Of a stretch of 33,763 nt of DNA, positions 7,339 to 15,412 are shown piece after piece. This DNA is from an uncultured Prevotella sp. (GTDB lineage: Bacteria > Bacteroidota > Bacteroidia > Bacteroidales > Bacteroidaceae). The notes beneath the pieces are model-generated. The model was not told the DNA's origin, ran no database searches, and saw nothing but the letters and a program-made list of their open reading frames with translations. Numbering within the stretch: the first letter of the stretch is position 1; each line of letters begins with the position of its first letter. The stretch spans positions 1 through 33,763 of the forward strand of contig CAMZBS010000013.1 in NCBI GenBank assembly GCA_947304695.1, read 5' to 3'. The position numbers and the translations under genes were made by a program.

Positions 7339-8232
7339 ATGAAAAAAAGTATCAAGTTTTTTCTTCTGTCGGTGGTCTCGACCGTGCTTGTGGCATGCGG
7401 AACCAGTTCGACAGTGCCCATCACAGGGCGTTCACAGACCCTGCTCGTGACCGACGAGGAGGTGCTGAGCCTCTCCAACCAGCAGTATCAGCAGTACATG
7501 CAGACAGCAAAAGCTTCGACCAACACCACGAACACAGCAATGGTGAAGCGCGTGGGACAGCGACTGGCCAATGCCGTGGTGTCTTATCTGAACCAGGTGG
7601 GTCTGGCTACCGATGCCCAGAAGTATGCCTGGGAGTTCAATCTGGTGCAGGATCAGCAGGTGAACGCCTTCTGCATGCCAGGCGGAAAGATTGTGGTCTA
7701 CGAGGGTCTGCTGCCCGTCACACAGGACGAGGCTTCGCTGGCCATCGTGCTGGGACATGAGATTGCCCATGCTGTGGCCAAGCACTCGGCTGAGCGCCTG
7801 AGCAATGAGTACAAGAACCAGTACGGAACGGCCATTCTTGGCTCGGTGCTGGGCAGTGCCGGACTGAGCGAAGGCACGCAGCAGCTCATCGCTTTGGGAC
7901 AGTCACTGGGTTCACAGCTCTGGACGTCGGGCTTCTCCCGCAAGCAGGAGAGCGAGGCCGACCACATGGGTCTGATTTTTGCCGCTATGGCTGGCTACGA
8001 CCCACAGGTGGCCACCACCTTCTGGCAGCGCATGGCCGCTCAGAGCAGCGGCAGCGGCGGTCTGTTCAGCGACCACCCGTCGGATGCCACCCGCATTCAG
8101 CAGATTCAGGGATGGATGCCTGAGGCACTGAAGTACTACAAGCCCGTGACCACCACCACGACTACGACCACGAAGAAGACAACCACGAAGAAGACGACTG
8201 CCAAGAAGACGTCGACCCAAAAGAAGAAATAA
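7339..8232 (+). CDS. M48 family metalloprotease, lipoprotein
   Basis: A zinc endopeptidase of the M48 family (BepA/LoiP/Oma1-like group), probably working in periplasmic quality control. The 297-residue protein starts with a lipoprotein signal peptide whose lipobox is LVAC with Cys20, so it should be anchored to a membrane after export. The zinc site is HEIAH (140-144), with the third ligand Glu206 in ESEADHMG; length to this point is typical of the family. Residues 270-297 form a low-complexity tail of Thr blocks alternating with Lys pairs, encoded by ACC/ACG/AAG repeats and absent from most family members. It is monocistronic, divergent from the alpha-galactosidase gene and closed by the terminator at 8249-8286. 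Confidence 0.9.
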   Translation: MKKSIKFFLLSVVSTVLVACGTSSTVPITGRSQTLLVTDEEVLSLSNQQYQQYMQTAKASTNTTNTAMVKRVGQRLANAVVSYLNQVGLATDAQKYAWEFNLVQDQQVNAFCMPGGKIVVYEGLLPVTQDEASLAIVLGHEIAHAVAKHSAERLSNEYKNQYGTAILGSVLGSAGLSEGTQQLIALGQSLGSQLWTSGFSRKQESEADHMGLIFAAMAGYDPQVATTFWQRMAAQSSGSGGLFSDHPSDATRIQQIQGWMPEALKYYKPVTTTTTTTTKKTTTKKTTAKKTSTQKKK

Positions 8233-8248
8233 TCTTGAAGTGAGAGAC

Positions 8249-8286
8249 GAGAGGTGAGAACACAATTCTCACCTCTCAGTTTTTTT
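8249..8286 (+). terminator. Intrinsic terminator after the M48 gene
   Basis: A perfect 12-bp stem (GAGAGGTGAGAA with TTCTCACCTCTC, 8249-8277, 5-nt loop) is followed by a run of seven Ts from 8280. It overlaps the last codons of the convergent MFS gene, which stops at 8269. Confidence 0.88.
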
Positions 8287-9549
8287 ACCAAACTGGTCGT
8301 CGACCTTAATCAGGGTGGTCACAGCAAAGGTGACGGCACACAGGGCCATCACAATAATGAAGAAGGTGCGATAACCCAGTGCGTCCTTCATCCAACCGGA
8401 AAGCATGCCGGGAAGCATCAGACCGAGATAGCTGATGGCCGTACAGAAGGCGTAGTGCGATGTTTGGAAGCTGCCCTTGCTGAAATATAGCATGTAGAGC
8501 GTCAGGGCGGTGAAGCCCAGACCGTAGCCGAACTGCTCCACGAAGAGGCAACTGCTGATGAGCACCAGATTGGAAGGCATAGCATAGCTCATGTAGACAT
8601 AGACAATGTCGGGCAGGGTGATGGCACACACCATTGGCCAGAGCCACCGTTTGAAGCCGTCGCGTCCGGCCAGCATGCCACCCAGGATGCCGCCCAGCGT
8701 CAGTCCGATGACACCCACGGTGCCGCTGGCCAGTCCGAACTCCTGCGGTGAGAGTCCCAGTCCGCCTGCAGAGTTAGGACGCATGAGGAACGTGACGCTC
8801 ATCTTCGTGAGCAACGCTTCGGGGAAACGGTAGAACAGCAGGAACAGCATGGCAAAGAGCATTTCGCGAGGAGGCAACTTCCCGAAGAAAGTCTTGAAGG
8901 CCGACACCACGCCCCAGGCCACCTCGGCCGCACTCGTCTCATGGGGCTGGTCGGCAGCAGCACGCGGCATGATATAAGCATGATACAGCCAGATGGCCAG
9001 GAACAGACCAGCCAGACCGTAGAACACCAAACTCCAGGTGAAGGCTTTCTGGTCGCGGAACATTAGTTGCAGCATGCCTGCGGCAGGAATGAGCACACCG
9101 TTGCCGAAGATTACTGCCAGCCTGTAGAACGTGTTGCGGATGCCCACGAACCACACCTGGTCATGATCGTCGAGTTCCAGCATGTAGTAGCCGTCGGCCG
9201 CAATGTCGTGGGTGGCACTGCTAAAAGCCATCAGGAAGAAGAAGGCCATCGTGCCCTGGAACCAGAACGAGGCGTTGAGCGTGAAGGCCACACCGGCCAG
9301 CGACGAGCCCAGCAGCATCTGCATGGCCAGCACCCACCAGCGCTTGGTGCGGTAGAGGTCAACGAACGGGCTCCAAAGCGGCTTGATTACCCAGGGCAAC
9401 CCAAGCCAGCCTGTATAGAGGGCGATGTCAGTATCGCTCATTCCCAACTGCATGTACATCACTACGGCCACAGTCATCACTACCACGTTGGGAAGACCTT
9501 CGGCCACATAAAGGGTCGGAATCCACGACCAGGGGTTTTTCGATTTCAT
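8269..9549 (-). CDS. MFS transporter, AmpG-like
   Basis: An inner-membrane major facilitator protein of 426 residues with about 12 hydrophobic helices. It resembles the Bacteroidota proteins annotated as AmpG-like muropeptide permeases (opening NPWSWIPTLYVAEGLPNVVV; WLGLPWVIKPLWSPFVDLYRTKRWW in the loop after helix 2). I chose the ATG at 9549 (MKSKNPWSW) over a longer frame from 9642, because the longer version would run deep into the preceding gene. The chosen start lies 4 nt after that gene's stop, a typical translationally linked pair. The partner encodes a SpoIID/LytB peptidoglycan-active domain, which fits a role in taking up cell-wall fragments or sugars. The transported substrate is not determined from sequence. 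Confidence 0.8.
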   Translation of the reverse strand: MKSKNPWSWIPTLYVAEGLPNVVVMTVAVVMYMQLGMSDTDIALYTGWLGLPWVIKPLWSPFVDLYRTKRWWVLAMQMLLGSSLAGVAFTLNASFWFQGTMAFFFLMAFSSATHDIAADGYYMLELDDHDQVWFVGIRNTFYRLAVIFGNGVLIPAAGMLQLMFRDQKAFTWSLVFYGLAGLFLAIWLYHAYIMPRAAADQPHETSAAEVAWGVVSAFKTFFGKLPPREMLFAMLFLLFYRFPEALLTKMSVTFLMRPNSAGGLGLSPQEFGLASGTVGVIGLTLGGILGGMLAGRDGFKRWLWPMVCAITLPDIVYVYMSYAMPSNLVLISSCLFVEQFGYGLGFTALTLYMLYFSKGSFQTSHYAFCTAISYLGLMLPGMLSGWMKDALGYRTFFIIVMALCAVTFAVTTLIKVDDQFGKKTER

Positions 9550-9553
9550 CTGC

Positions 9554-12500
9554 TTAATAAATCTTTTTGACTTCAGCTCCGCGATAATAGTAGAGCAGAA
9601 TTTCGTTATATCCGTAACCTTGCTGCCCCATGACGGCAGCACCTATCTGGCACAGTCCCACACCGTGACCCCATCCCTTTCCGTGCAGGATTATGCGACC
9701 GGGCTGGTGCTCCACATCGAAGGCCGAACTGTACAGGTGGCTCTCGCTCAACACGCGGCGTATTTCCAGTTCCTTGCCGATGGTGAACGACTGCTTTGTG
9801 CCCAATAAGCGGAGCTTGCTGATGCGCCCGCTCTTGCCTCGCTCCAAGGGAACGAGGTCGGTTATCTCGCCCAAGTCTACCTTCAACCTGCGACAGACAA
9901 GTTCCGAAAGTTCATCTACGGTATATTCCACTGTCCAGCGGTAGAAGTCGGGCGTTTCCTGGTCATAGTCGTTGAGCACCTGCTGGAGCGTAGCCTTATC
10001 GCTGGTGTTGCAGAACGGGTCTTCCACCGAGACCAGGTAGGGCTTCGGTGTGTCCTCCCAGCAATACTGAAACTCCTCTGTGCGCCCGCCACAGCACTTC
10101 GAGAAGCGTGCGTCGCAAATCTCGCCGCCATAGGCCAGCACCTGTCCGCAAGTGGCGCTGACAGCCTCAGCCACAGCCTTGTTTGTGGCCCTTGTGATGC
10201 CCTGATAGCGCTGACAGTGGTCATCGGCACAGACATCGAAGAGCGTGTGGTCTTCGCGGTCGTACCAGCGGATGAGCTCGTCATCTTTTTTCACGAAGGA
10301 GAAGAAGTTGTTCTGCCCGTCGCTCTTCTGCCGTTTCCTCATTTGATTGAGCAGCCACGAGCGCGAGATGACAGCATGGGCCTTGAGCAGTTCTACCGAC
10401 GAAGTGGCACTCATCTCGCTTGAGATGACACTCTCTAGATACTGTTCCACAGGCAGTTCGTTGATGGCCACAATGCGGTCGGCATCTACCACAAGACGCA
10501 ATGCGCCTCGGAACGTCTGCGTTTCCTGTCGCTCCCAGTGGAAGCCTGCCCCGATAGTCACGTCGCTGAGCGAGAACGACGCCTCGTTGGCAAGCGGTGT
10601 GAACAGCAGTTCGCGGTACTGCTGCTCATGCCAGCGCAATCCTCCTTCGGCCAGCTCCACACACTGCGGGCCGGTAAGTTTCTCACCCTTGGCCGAATAG
10701 GGGGTGTTCAGCGTGAAGCAAATCTTTGCACCGCTGACGATTCCCACGGCGACCACAGGTTCCTTTTCGCAGTGTAGCTCCGGCTCTGCGTCGAACGTGA
10801 GGCTGCCTATCCGTGCGGTCAGCTGCCTGAAGTTGGCTTCTGCCAGCGAGCATTCCTGCAGGATGCCTACGGCCTTCTCGGCGGTGAGCTTCAGGAAGTC
10901 CTCCTTGCGGGGCGTGATGATGAGTCCAGCCATATCGAGTGCTCCGGGACTCACTATCAGCTGGTTGTCGCCCTGCTGATAGTAGCAGTCGGGACGGTGC
11001 TTTCCTCGTGGGAATACCACCGACAGGAACTCATCGCCCAAGCGCCAGGACAGGATGTTCATCATCGGCTCTTCAGCGTCGGTGGGGGCCGACATGCACT
11101 GATAGAGCGACTGGAACAGCCGTTCGCCCACCTCTATATTCTTACTCCTGACGAGCAATGCCGCACAGGGATAGTCTTCCACCACAGAGATGCTTCCCTC
11201 GTCGCCCTGCTGGGCCAGCACCGTGAGGTTGCGGCTCATGCGCTGCCAGCCTGTCTGCAGGGGCAGCATGCCCGACGAACCAGCCTGCAGATGGGCGTGG
11301 TCGGGTGCCGAAGCCCCACACTGTGGACCGTTGTAGAACACTGTCAGCTCGGGGAAACGGGCCAGCAGCCGCAGCATCTCGCCAAACATGGGCTGAATGG
11401 TCTGAGGCTGGTGACGCCGCATGGGAATGGTGAAATGCATGGGCAGGATGGGGAACGGGTTGACCAGCAGCTCGTAGCTGCCGTCGATGACCTTGTGCAT
11501 TTGCACCTGAGGCCGTTGGGGCTCGCAGAGGAAGCAGGGGCGCTTGCTGATGTCCTGCTTGCTGATGCTGGCACCCGTCGAGACGATGCGTGCTGGGTTA
11601 TACTGTAGGCGCAGGGTGAACGAGTCGGCTTGCAGTTCGCGGGTCTCAACCCGTGACAGCTCACGGTATCTTCTACGGGCATCGTCCCACACCTCCAACT
11701 GACGTATGAAGTAGCGGTCGAGCGCGCTGCCGGTGTCTTTCTGCCCGGCGTTTGCATGCTGTCGGGCCAGAATCTCCAACGTGCGCAGGCGGTCTTTATA
11801 GAGGTTGTTGGCATTCACCCTGTCTACCGACAGCGCAGCATCGCTGTTGCCTGCCCAGCGGCGGCACAGATAGAGTTCGTCGTAGATGCGTCCGATGCGG
11901 TAATGACGTGAGATGGCCAATCCCATAGCGTAGTCTTCTCCGTAGGAAGTATTGGGCAGCTGTAACTGACGCAGCAGGGGGGTGAAGAAGGCACGGGGTG
12001 CACCCAGCCCATTGATGCGCAGGGCGTTGTTGGGGCCGTTCTCGTCGGTCCACTCCTTGTGGTCTATCAGTCCCGGTGGAAGAGTGTTCAGTTCGAAGTC
12101 GCACATGCGGTAGGAGCCTATCACCATAGCAGCCTTCTGCTTGCGGAAGGCATCGACGATGGTCTGTAGCGTGCGGGGTGAAGAGTAAAGGTCGTCGCTG
12201 TCGAGCTGCACGGCAAAGCGGCCGCAGCGCGGGTCGTTGACTGCCAGGTTCCAACAGCCGCCAATGCCCAGGTCGCTGCGCTGAGGAACAATCACGTGAA
12301 GCCTGCCGTCATCGTTTGCCGTCATGGTAGCCAGCAGTTCGCCCGTGCGGTCGGTGGAATGGTTGTCTACCACCAAGACATTATATTTAAAGGTAGCTTG
12401 CTGCTCCAGCGCGCTCTTCACGGCATCGAGAATGGTCTTCTCGCGGTTGTAGACAGGAATGACAACCGATGCCTCGACGGGGAAGTCCTGCTCGTCGAAC

Positions 12501-13207
12501 GACAGCGGCTCCTGGGCACTGGTGTCGACCAGTGCGCCTATCTCGCGCAGATGGGCCGTGACCACTTTCTCCATTTCCTTCTGCACCTCGCGGTTGGCAG
12601 GGTTCACATAGTCGAACTGCTTCACGCCCGAAGCCCTAAGATCGTCTTCCACCTCGGTGTAGAGCAGCTCATTCAGATGCACCAGCTCGCCCTGACGGCT
12701 CAGGAAGAGGCGCAGGTCGTAGAGGGCTGCATACTTCCACTGGCTTTCGTCGGTCTGCTCAGCCCACTGGCGCAGCAGCGGGCCGCTGATGAGCAGCAGC
12801 GAGCCGAAGTCGAAGTCGTCGCGCACCGAACCCAGCTGATAGTCAATGGCCGGATGGCGCACCGTTTCATGTCCTCTCATCTCCCAGTGGTCGGCATAGA
12901 CCAAAGCGGCCCCTGAGTCCTGGGCCACACGCACCATCCGCTCCAGCGCGCCCTGTCCTAATGTAAGGGGTGTAGGCTTCAGGCAGAGCAGCACGTAGTC
13001 GGCCTGTGAGGCCTGGGCCACCTGGTGCAGCGTCTGGCTCGACGTAAGCCCGCCTTCAAGCAGCATGCAGGGGTAGTCCGTCTTCGTTGGTTCGCTCACC
13101 AGCAGCATCATGCCTTGCACCAAAGCGCTTGCTTCTGCCTGCCGAAAGGTGGCCGCAGCCGCCTCCAGGTCTTGACAAGGCAGGAACATATCTATTGTTT
13201 GTCTCAT
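9554..13207 (-). CDS. GT2 - DUF4922 (HIT-like) - SpoIID/LytB fusion protein
   Basis: A 1217-residue protein joining three activities. An unrecognised N-terminal region (1-235) is followed by a GT-A glycosyltransferase 2 domain (about 240-470: SVVIPVYNREKTI, DSDD near 335). Next comes DUF4922 (about 530-790), with CxxC near 556 and GASAPDHAHLQAG, whose His637-x-His639-x-Gln641 is the HxHxQ motif of HIT/GalT/GDP-galactose-phosphorylase-type nucleotidyl transferases. The C-terminal SpoIID/LytB domain (about 860-1217) has the catalytic-type Glu931 (ISSEMSATSSVELLKAHAV) and GWGHGVGLCQIGA near 1176; in SpoIID this domain cleaves glycan strands. No signal peptide is visible, which is puzzling for a wall-active domain. 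The start at 13207 follows its promoter by about 15 nt; a frame from 13258 begins upstream of the -7 box. It forms an operon with the AmpG-like transporter. Confidence 0.85.
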   Translation of the reverse strand: MRQTIDMFLPCQDLEAAAATFRQAEASALVQGMMLLVSEPTKTDYPCMLLEGGLTSSQTLHQVAQASQADYVLLCLKPTPLTLGQGALERMVRVAQDSGAALVYADHWEMRGHETVRHPAIDYQLGSVRDDFDFGSLLLISGPLLRQWAEQTDESQWKYAALYDLRLFLSRQGELVHLNELLYTEVEDDLRASGVKQFDYVNPANREVQKEMEKVVTAHLREIGALVDTSAQEPLSFDEQDFPVEASVVIPVYNREKTILDAVKSALEQQATFKYNVLVVDNHSTDRTGELLATMTANDDGRLHVIVPQRSDLGIGGCWNLAVNDPRCGRFAVQLDSDDLYSSPRTLQTIVDAFRKQKAAMVIGSYRMCDFELNTLPPGLIDHKEWTDENGPNNALRINGLGAPRAFFTPLLRQLQLPNTSYGEDYAMGLAISRHYRIGRIYDELYLCRRWAGNSDAALSVDRVNANNLYKDRLRTLEILARQHANAGQKDTGSALDRYFIRQLEVWDDARRRYRELSRVETRELQADSFTLRLQYNPARIVSTGASISKQDISKRPCFLCEPQRPQVQMHKVIDGSYELLVNPFPILPMHFTIPMRRHQPQTIQPMFGEMLRLLARFPELTVFYNGPQCGASAPDHAHLQAGSSGMLPLQTGWQRMSRNLTVLAQQGDEGSISVVEDYPCAALLVRSKNIEVGERLFQSLYQCMSAPTDAEEPMMNILSWRLGDEFLSVVFPRGKHRPDCYYQQGDNQLIVSPGALDMAGLIITPRKEDFLKLTAEKAVGILQECSLAEANFRQLTARIGSLTFDAEPELHCEKEPVVAVGIVSGAKICFTLNTPYSAKGEKLTGPQCVELAEGGLRWHEQQYRELLFTPLANEASFSLSDVTIGAGFHWERQETQTFRGALRLVVDADRIVAINELPVEQYLESVISSEMSATSSVELLKAHAVISRSWLLNQMRKRQKSDGQNNFFSFVKKDDELIRWYDREDHTLFDVCADDHCQRYQGITRATNKAVAEAVSATCGQVLAYGGEICDARFSKCCGGRTEEFQYCWEDTPKPYLVSVEDPFCNTSDKATLQQVLNDYDQETPDFYRWTVEYTVDELSELVCRRLKVDLGEITDLVPLERGKSGRISKLRLLGTKQSFTIGKELEIRRVLSESHLYSSAFDVEHQPGRIILHGKGWGHGVGLCQIGAAVMGQQGYGYNEILLYYYRGAEVKKIY

Positions 13208-13228
13208 TTCCGTTGCTTGTTTTGGCTG

Positions 13229-13259
13229 CAAAAGTAATATTTTTTGGCCATTCGGCAAA
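13229..13259 (-). promoter_or_regulatory. Promoter for the fusion protein/AmpG operon
   Basis: On the minus strand TTTG (13259-13256) and TACTTTTG (13236-13229) are separated by 19 nt, a full consensus match. The predicted transcription start near 13222 decides the start codon at 13207. Confidence 0.8.
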
Positions 13260-13298
13260 ACAATTGGGTCACGAAAAGCAAATTATTAGCACAACCCC

Positions 13299-13329
13299 TT
13301 TGCTATGTCGGCAAAAACCCTTACCTTTG
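13299..13329 (+). promoter_or_regulatory. Promoter for the kinase/nucleotidyltransferase/epimerase operon
   Basis: TTTG (13299-13302) and TACCTTTG (13322-13329) are separated by 19 nt, a full consensus match. The start point should be near 13336, 30-odd bases before the ATG at 13369. It lies back to back with the leftward promoter at 13229-13259. Confidence 0.82.
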
Positions 13330-13368
13330 CCGCAACAATTTGAGAACCCGTAACAAAAAACCTAATCA

Positions 13369-14556
13369 ATGAGAGACCTATTTCAGGCTTACCGCACCTT
13401 CTTTGGCAAGGGCGATGCCCTTTACCAACTGTTTGCCCCTTATCGCATCTGTCCGCTTGGTGCCCATGTCGACCACCAGCACGGCCTCGTCACAGGCTTT
13501 GCCTTCGACAGCGGCATTGAGTTTCTTTTCTCAGCCACCGAGACGGGCAAGGTCGAGATGGCTTCGCTCTCGTTCGAGGGTCTGATGACGTTCAACATCA
13601 GCCGTCCCATCGACGAGAAGCAGGACAACTGGGGCGACTATCTGCGCGGTGCTGCCTGGGCCTTGCAGCAGGATTTCCAGCTGAAGTACGGTGTGCGCGG
13701 CATCGTCCAGGGATCAATGCCCATTGGCGGTCTCAGCTCGTCGGCAGCCCTGCTGTGTGGCTTCGTGATGGCCATCGACAAGGTGAACCAGCTGGGACTG
13801 ACGAAGAAGCAGATCATAGAATATGCCTCGATAGCCGAGCGTAAATATGTGGGACTGAACAACGGCATTCTCGACCAGGCCTGTGTGGTGCTGTGTGAGG
13901 CCGACAAGCTGCTGTTCCTCGACACCCGCACCTCCGACTATCAGCTCCTGCCCTTCGGCGACGGCAAGAAGGCGCTGCCCTTCAAGTTGGGCATCTTCTT
14001 CAGCGGCGTCACCCGCAAACTCACTGGCACCGACTACAACCTGCGTGTCAGCGAGTGCAAGACGGCTGCATGGATCATGCAGGCATACGAGGACGTGCCG
14101 CTGAAAGAGCTACAGGACACCAGGCTGCGCGATGTGTCGGAAGACGTATTCCTGAAGTACCAGGAGCGCATGCCGGAGCGTTTTGCCAAGCGTGCCCGTC
14201 ATTTCTACAGCGAGTGCGACCGCGTGGAAGACGGCGTGAAAGCCTGGCAAGCAGGCGACATCAAGAAGTTCGGCCAGTACATCTTCGAAAGCTGCGAAAG
14301 TTCGATGAACAACTACGAATGCGGTTCGCCCGAGCTCATCGCCCTCTATAAGATTCTGCGCCACACCGACGGCATCTACGGAGGACGCTTCAGCGGAGCA
14401 GGCTTCAAGGGTGCCTGCATTGCACTGGTAGACCCCACCAAGACCGACGACATCCGCAAGCACGTGACCCAGGAGTATCTGAAACAATATCCCGAATACA
14501 AGGACAGCTTCGAGCTCTTCTTCTGCGACCCCGCCAACGGCGTCGATTTCCTATAG
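13369..14556 (+). CDS. GHMP sugar kinase, galacturonokinase/galactokinase-like
   Basis: This 395-residue cytosolic kinase should phosphorylate the anomeric carbon of a hexose or hexuronic acid. The substrate-binding motif APYRICPLGAHVDHQHG (23-39) replaces the GRVNLIGEHxDY of classic galactokinases and, as I recall it, matches the form in plant galacturonokinase. The ATP loop is GGLSSSAA (120-127), the catalytic base Asp169 (GILDQ), and the C-terminal GHMP motif GGRFSGAGFKGAC lies near 338-350. It is first in an operon with a sugar-phosphate nucleotidylyltransferase and a UDP-glucuronate 4-epimerase. Together these suggest galacturonate to galacturonate-1-P, then UDP-galacturonate, then UDP-glucuronate. 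Galactose as substrate remains possible; the family call is secure, the substrate is inferred. Confidence 0.85.
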   Translation: MRDLFQAYRTFFGKGDALYQLFAPYRICPLGAHVDHQHGLVTGFAFDSGIEFLFSATETGKVEMASLSFEGLMTFNISRPIDEKQDNWGDYLRGAAWALQQDFQLKYGVRGIVQGSMPIGGLSSSAALLCGFVMAIDKVNQLGLTKKQIIEYASIAERKYVGLNNGILDQACVVLCEADKLLFLDTRTSDYQLLPFGDGKKALPFKLGIFFSGVTRKLTGTDYNLRVSECKTAAWIMQAYEDVPLKELQDTRLRDVSEDVFLKYQERMPERFAKRARHFYSECDRVEDGVKAWQAGDIKKFGQYIFESCESSMNNYECGSPELIALYKILRHTDGIYGGRFSGAGFKGACIALVDPTKTDDIRKHVTQEYLKQYPEYKDSFELFFCDPANGVDFL

Positions 14557-14568
14557 TTTGTCCCGTAT

Positions 14569-14587
14569 GCTGCGACTTTGTCGCAGC
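14569..14587 (+). repeat. Intercistronic hairpin, copy 1
   Basis: GCTGCGAC-TTT-GTCGCAGC is a perfect 8-bp stem with a 3-nt loop, 12 nt after the kinase stop and 16 nt before the next ATG. A near-identical copy is in the next gap (15371-15389). There is no T-run, so it is unlikely to be a terminator; mRNA protection or coupling control is possible. Confidence 0.8.
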
Positions 14588-14603
14588 CCCAAAAAGAAAA
14601 ACA

Positions 14604-15356
14604 ATGAAAACCATCGTGATAGCCGCTGGCTACGCCACCCGCCTCGGCGAACTGACAAAGAACTTCCCCAAGCCCCTGCTACAGATAGGTAGCAGCACCA
14701 TCCTGGGCCGCATGCTCGACGACATCGACTGCATCCCCGACATCGACGAGCACATCATCGTGACTAACCACAAGTTTGCACCCATCTTCAGGCAGTGGGC
14801 CAGCCAGCAGCACTACACCAAGCCCGTGACCATCATCGACGACGGCACCGAGACCAACGACACCCGCCTGGGGGCCGTCTGCGACCTGCTTCTGGCCATC
14901 AACCACCCCCATGCTGAGGCATCGTCGCAGCCCATCGACGACGACCTTCTCGTCGTAGCTGCCGACAACATCCTGTTCTTCTCCTTTCAGGAGTTCGTTG
15001 ACTTCTTCAAGCAGAAGCACACCTCCTGCATCATGTGCCACGAGCAGCCTGAGATAGAGAAGCTGCAGCGCACGGGCGTCATAGAGGTCGACAAACAGTG
15101 GCGCGTCCTCTCAATGGAAGAGAAGCCCCAGCAGCCCAAGAGCCACTGGGCCGTGCCGCCGTTCTACATCTACCGCAAGGAAGACCTACCGCTAGTGCGC
15201 CACTCCGTCGACGACGGTTGCGGACGCGATGCCCCCGGCAATCTGGCCCACTACATGGTGGAGCACACCACGATGCACGCCTGGCCCATGAGCGCAGGCC
15301 GTTTCGACATCGGCTCGCTCGACACCTACCACGAAGCCCAGCGCCTCTTCTCCTAA
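14604..15356 (+). CDS. Sugar-phosphate nucleotidylyltransferase
   Basis: A 250-residue NTP_transferase enzyme expected to couple a sugar-1-phosphate with an NTP to give an NDP-sugar and pyrophosphate. The opening KTIVIAAGYATRLGELTKNF, then PKPLL (residues 2-26), is the signature nucleotide- and phosphate-binding loop. VAADN near 116 supplies a metal-binding Asp, and MEEKP near 172 and FDIGSLDTY near the end are also family motifs. It lacks the C-terminal beta-helix of GlmU-type enzymes and is close to the minimal length. Its place between a uronate-kinase-like GHMP kinase and a UDP-uronate epimerase suggests that it makes UDP-galacturonate or another UDP-sugar. Nucleotide and sugar specificity cannot be read from sequence alone. 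Confidence 0.85.
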   Translation: MKTIVIAAGYATRLGELTKNFPKPLLQIGSSTILGRMLDDIDCIPDIDEHIIVTNHKFAPIFRQWASQQHYTKPVTIIDDGTETNDTRLGAVCDLLLAINHPHAEASSQPIDDDLLVVAADNILFFSFQEFVDFFKQKHTSCIMCHEQPEIEKLQRTGVIEVDKQWRVLSMEEKPQQPKSHWAVPPFYIYRKEDLPLVRHSVDDGCGRDAPGNLAHYMVEHTTMHAWPMSAGRFDIGSLDTYHEAQRLFS

Positions 15357-15370
15357 CCCCAGTCACGTAA

Positions 15371-15389
15371 GCTGCGACTATGTCGCAGC
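15371..15389 (+). repeat. Intercistronic hairpin, copy 2
   Basis: GCTGCGAC-TAT-GTCGCAGC differs from copy 1 only in one loop base and shares the flanks GTA before and CC after. It lies 14 nt after the nucleotidyltransferase stop and 23 nt before the epimerase ATG. An in-frame ATG at 15380 falls in its loop, which argues against that start. Confidence 0.8.
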
Positions 15390-15412
15390 CCTCACTAAAA
15401 AAGAAAGAAATC

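Noticed and set aside
13208..13258. Longer N-terminus of the fusion protein starting at 13258
   Set aside because: The -7 element at 13229-13236 lies inside this extension, so the message starts downstream of that ATG.
15380..15412. Earlier start of the epimerase at 15380
   Set aside because: This ATG is in the loop of the intercistronic hairpin, and the extension SQPSLKKKEI lies before the normal start of the family.
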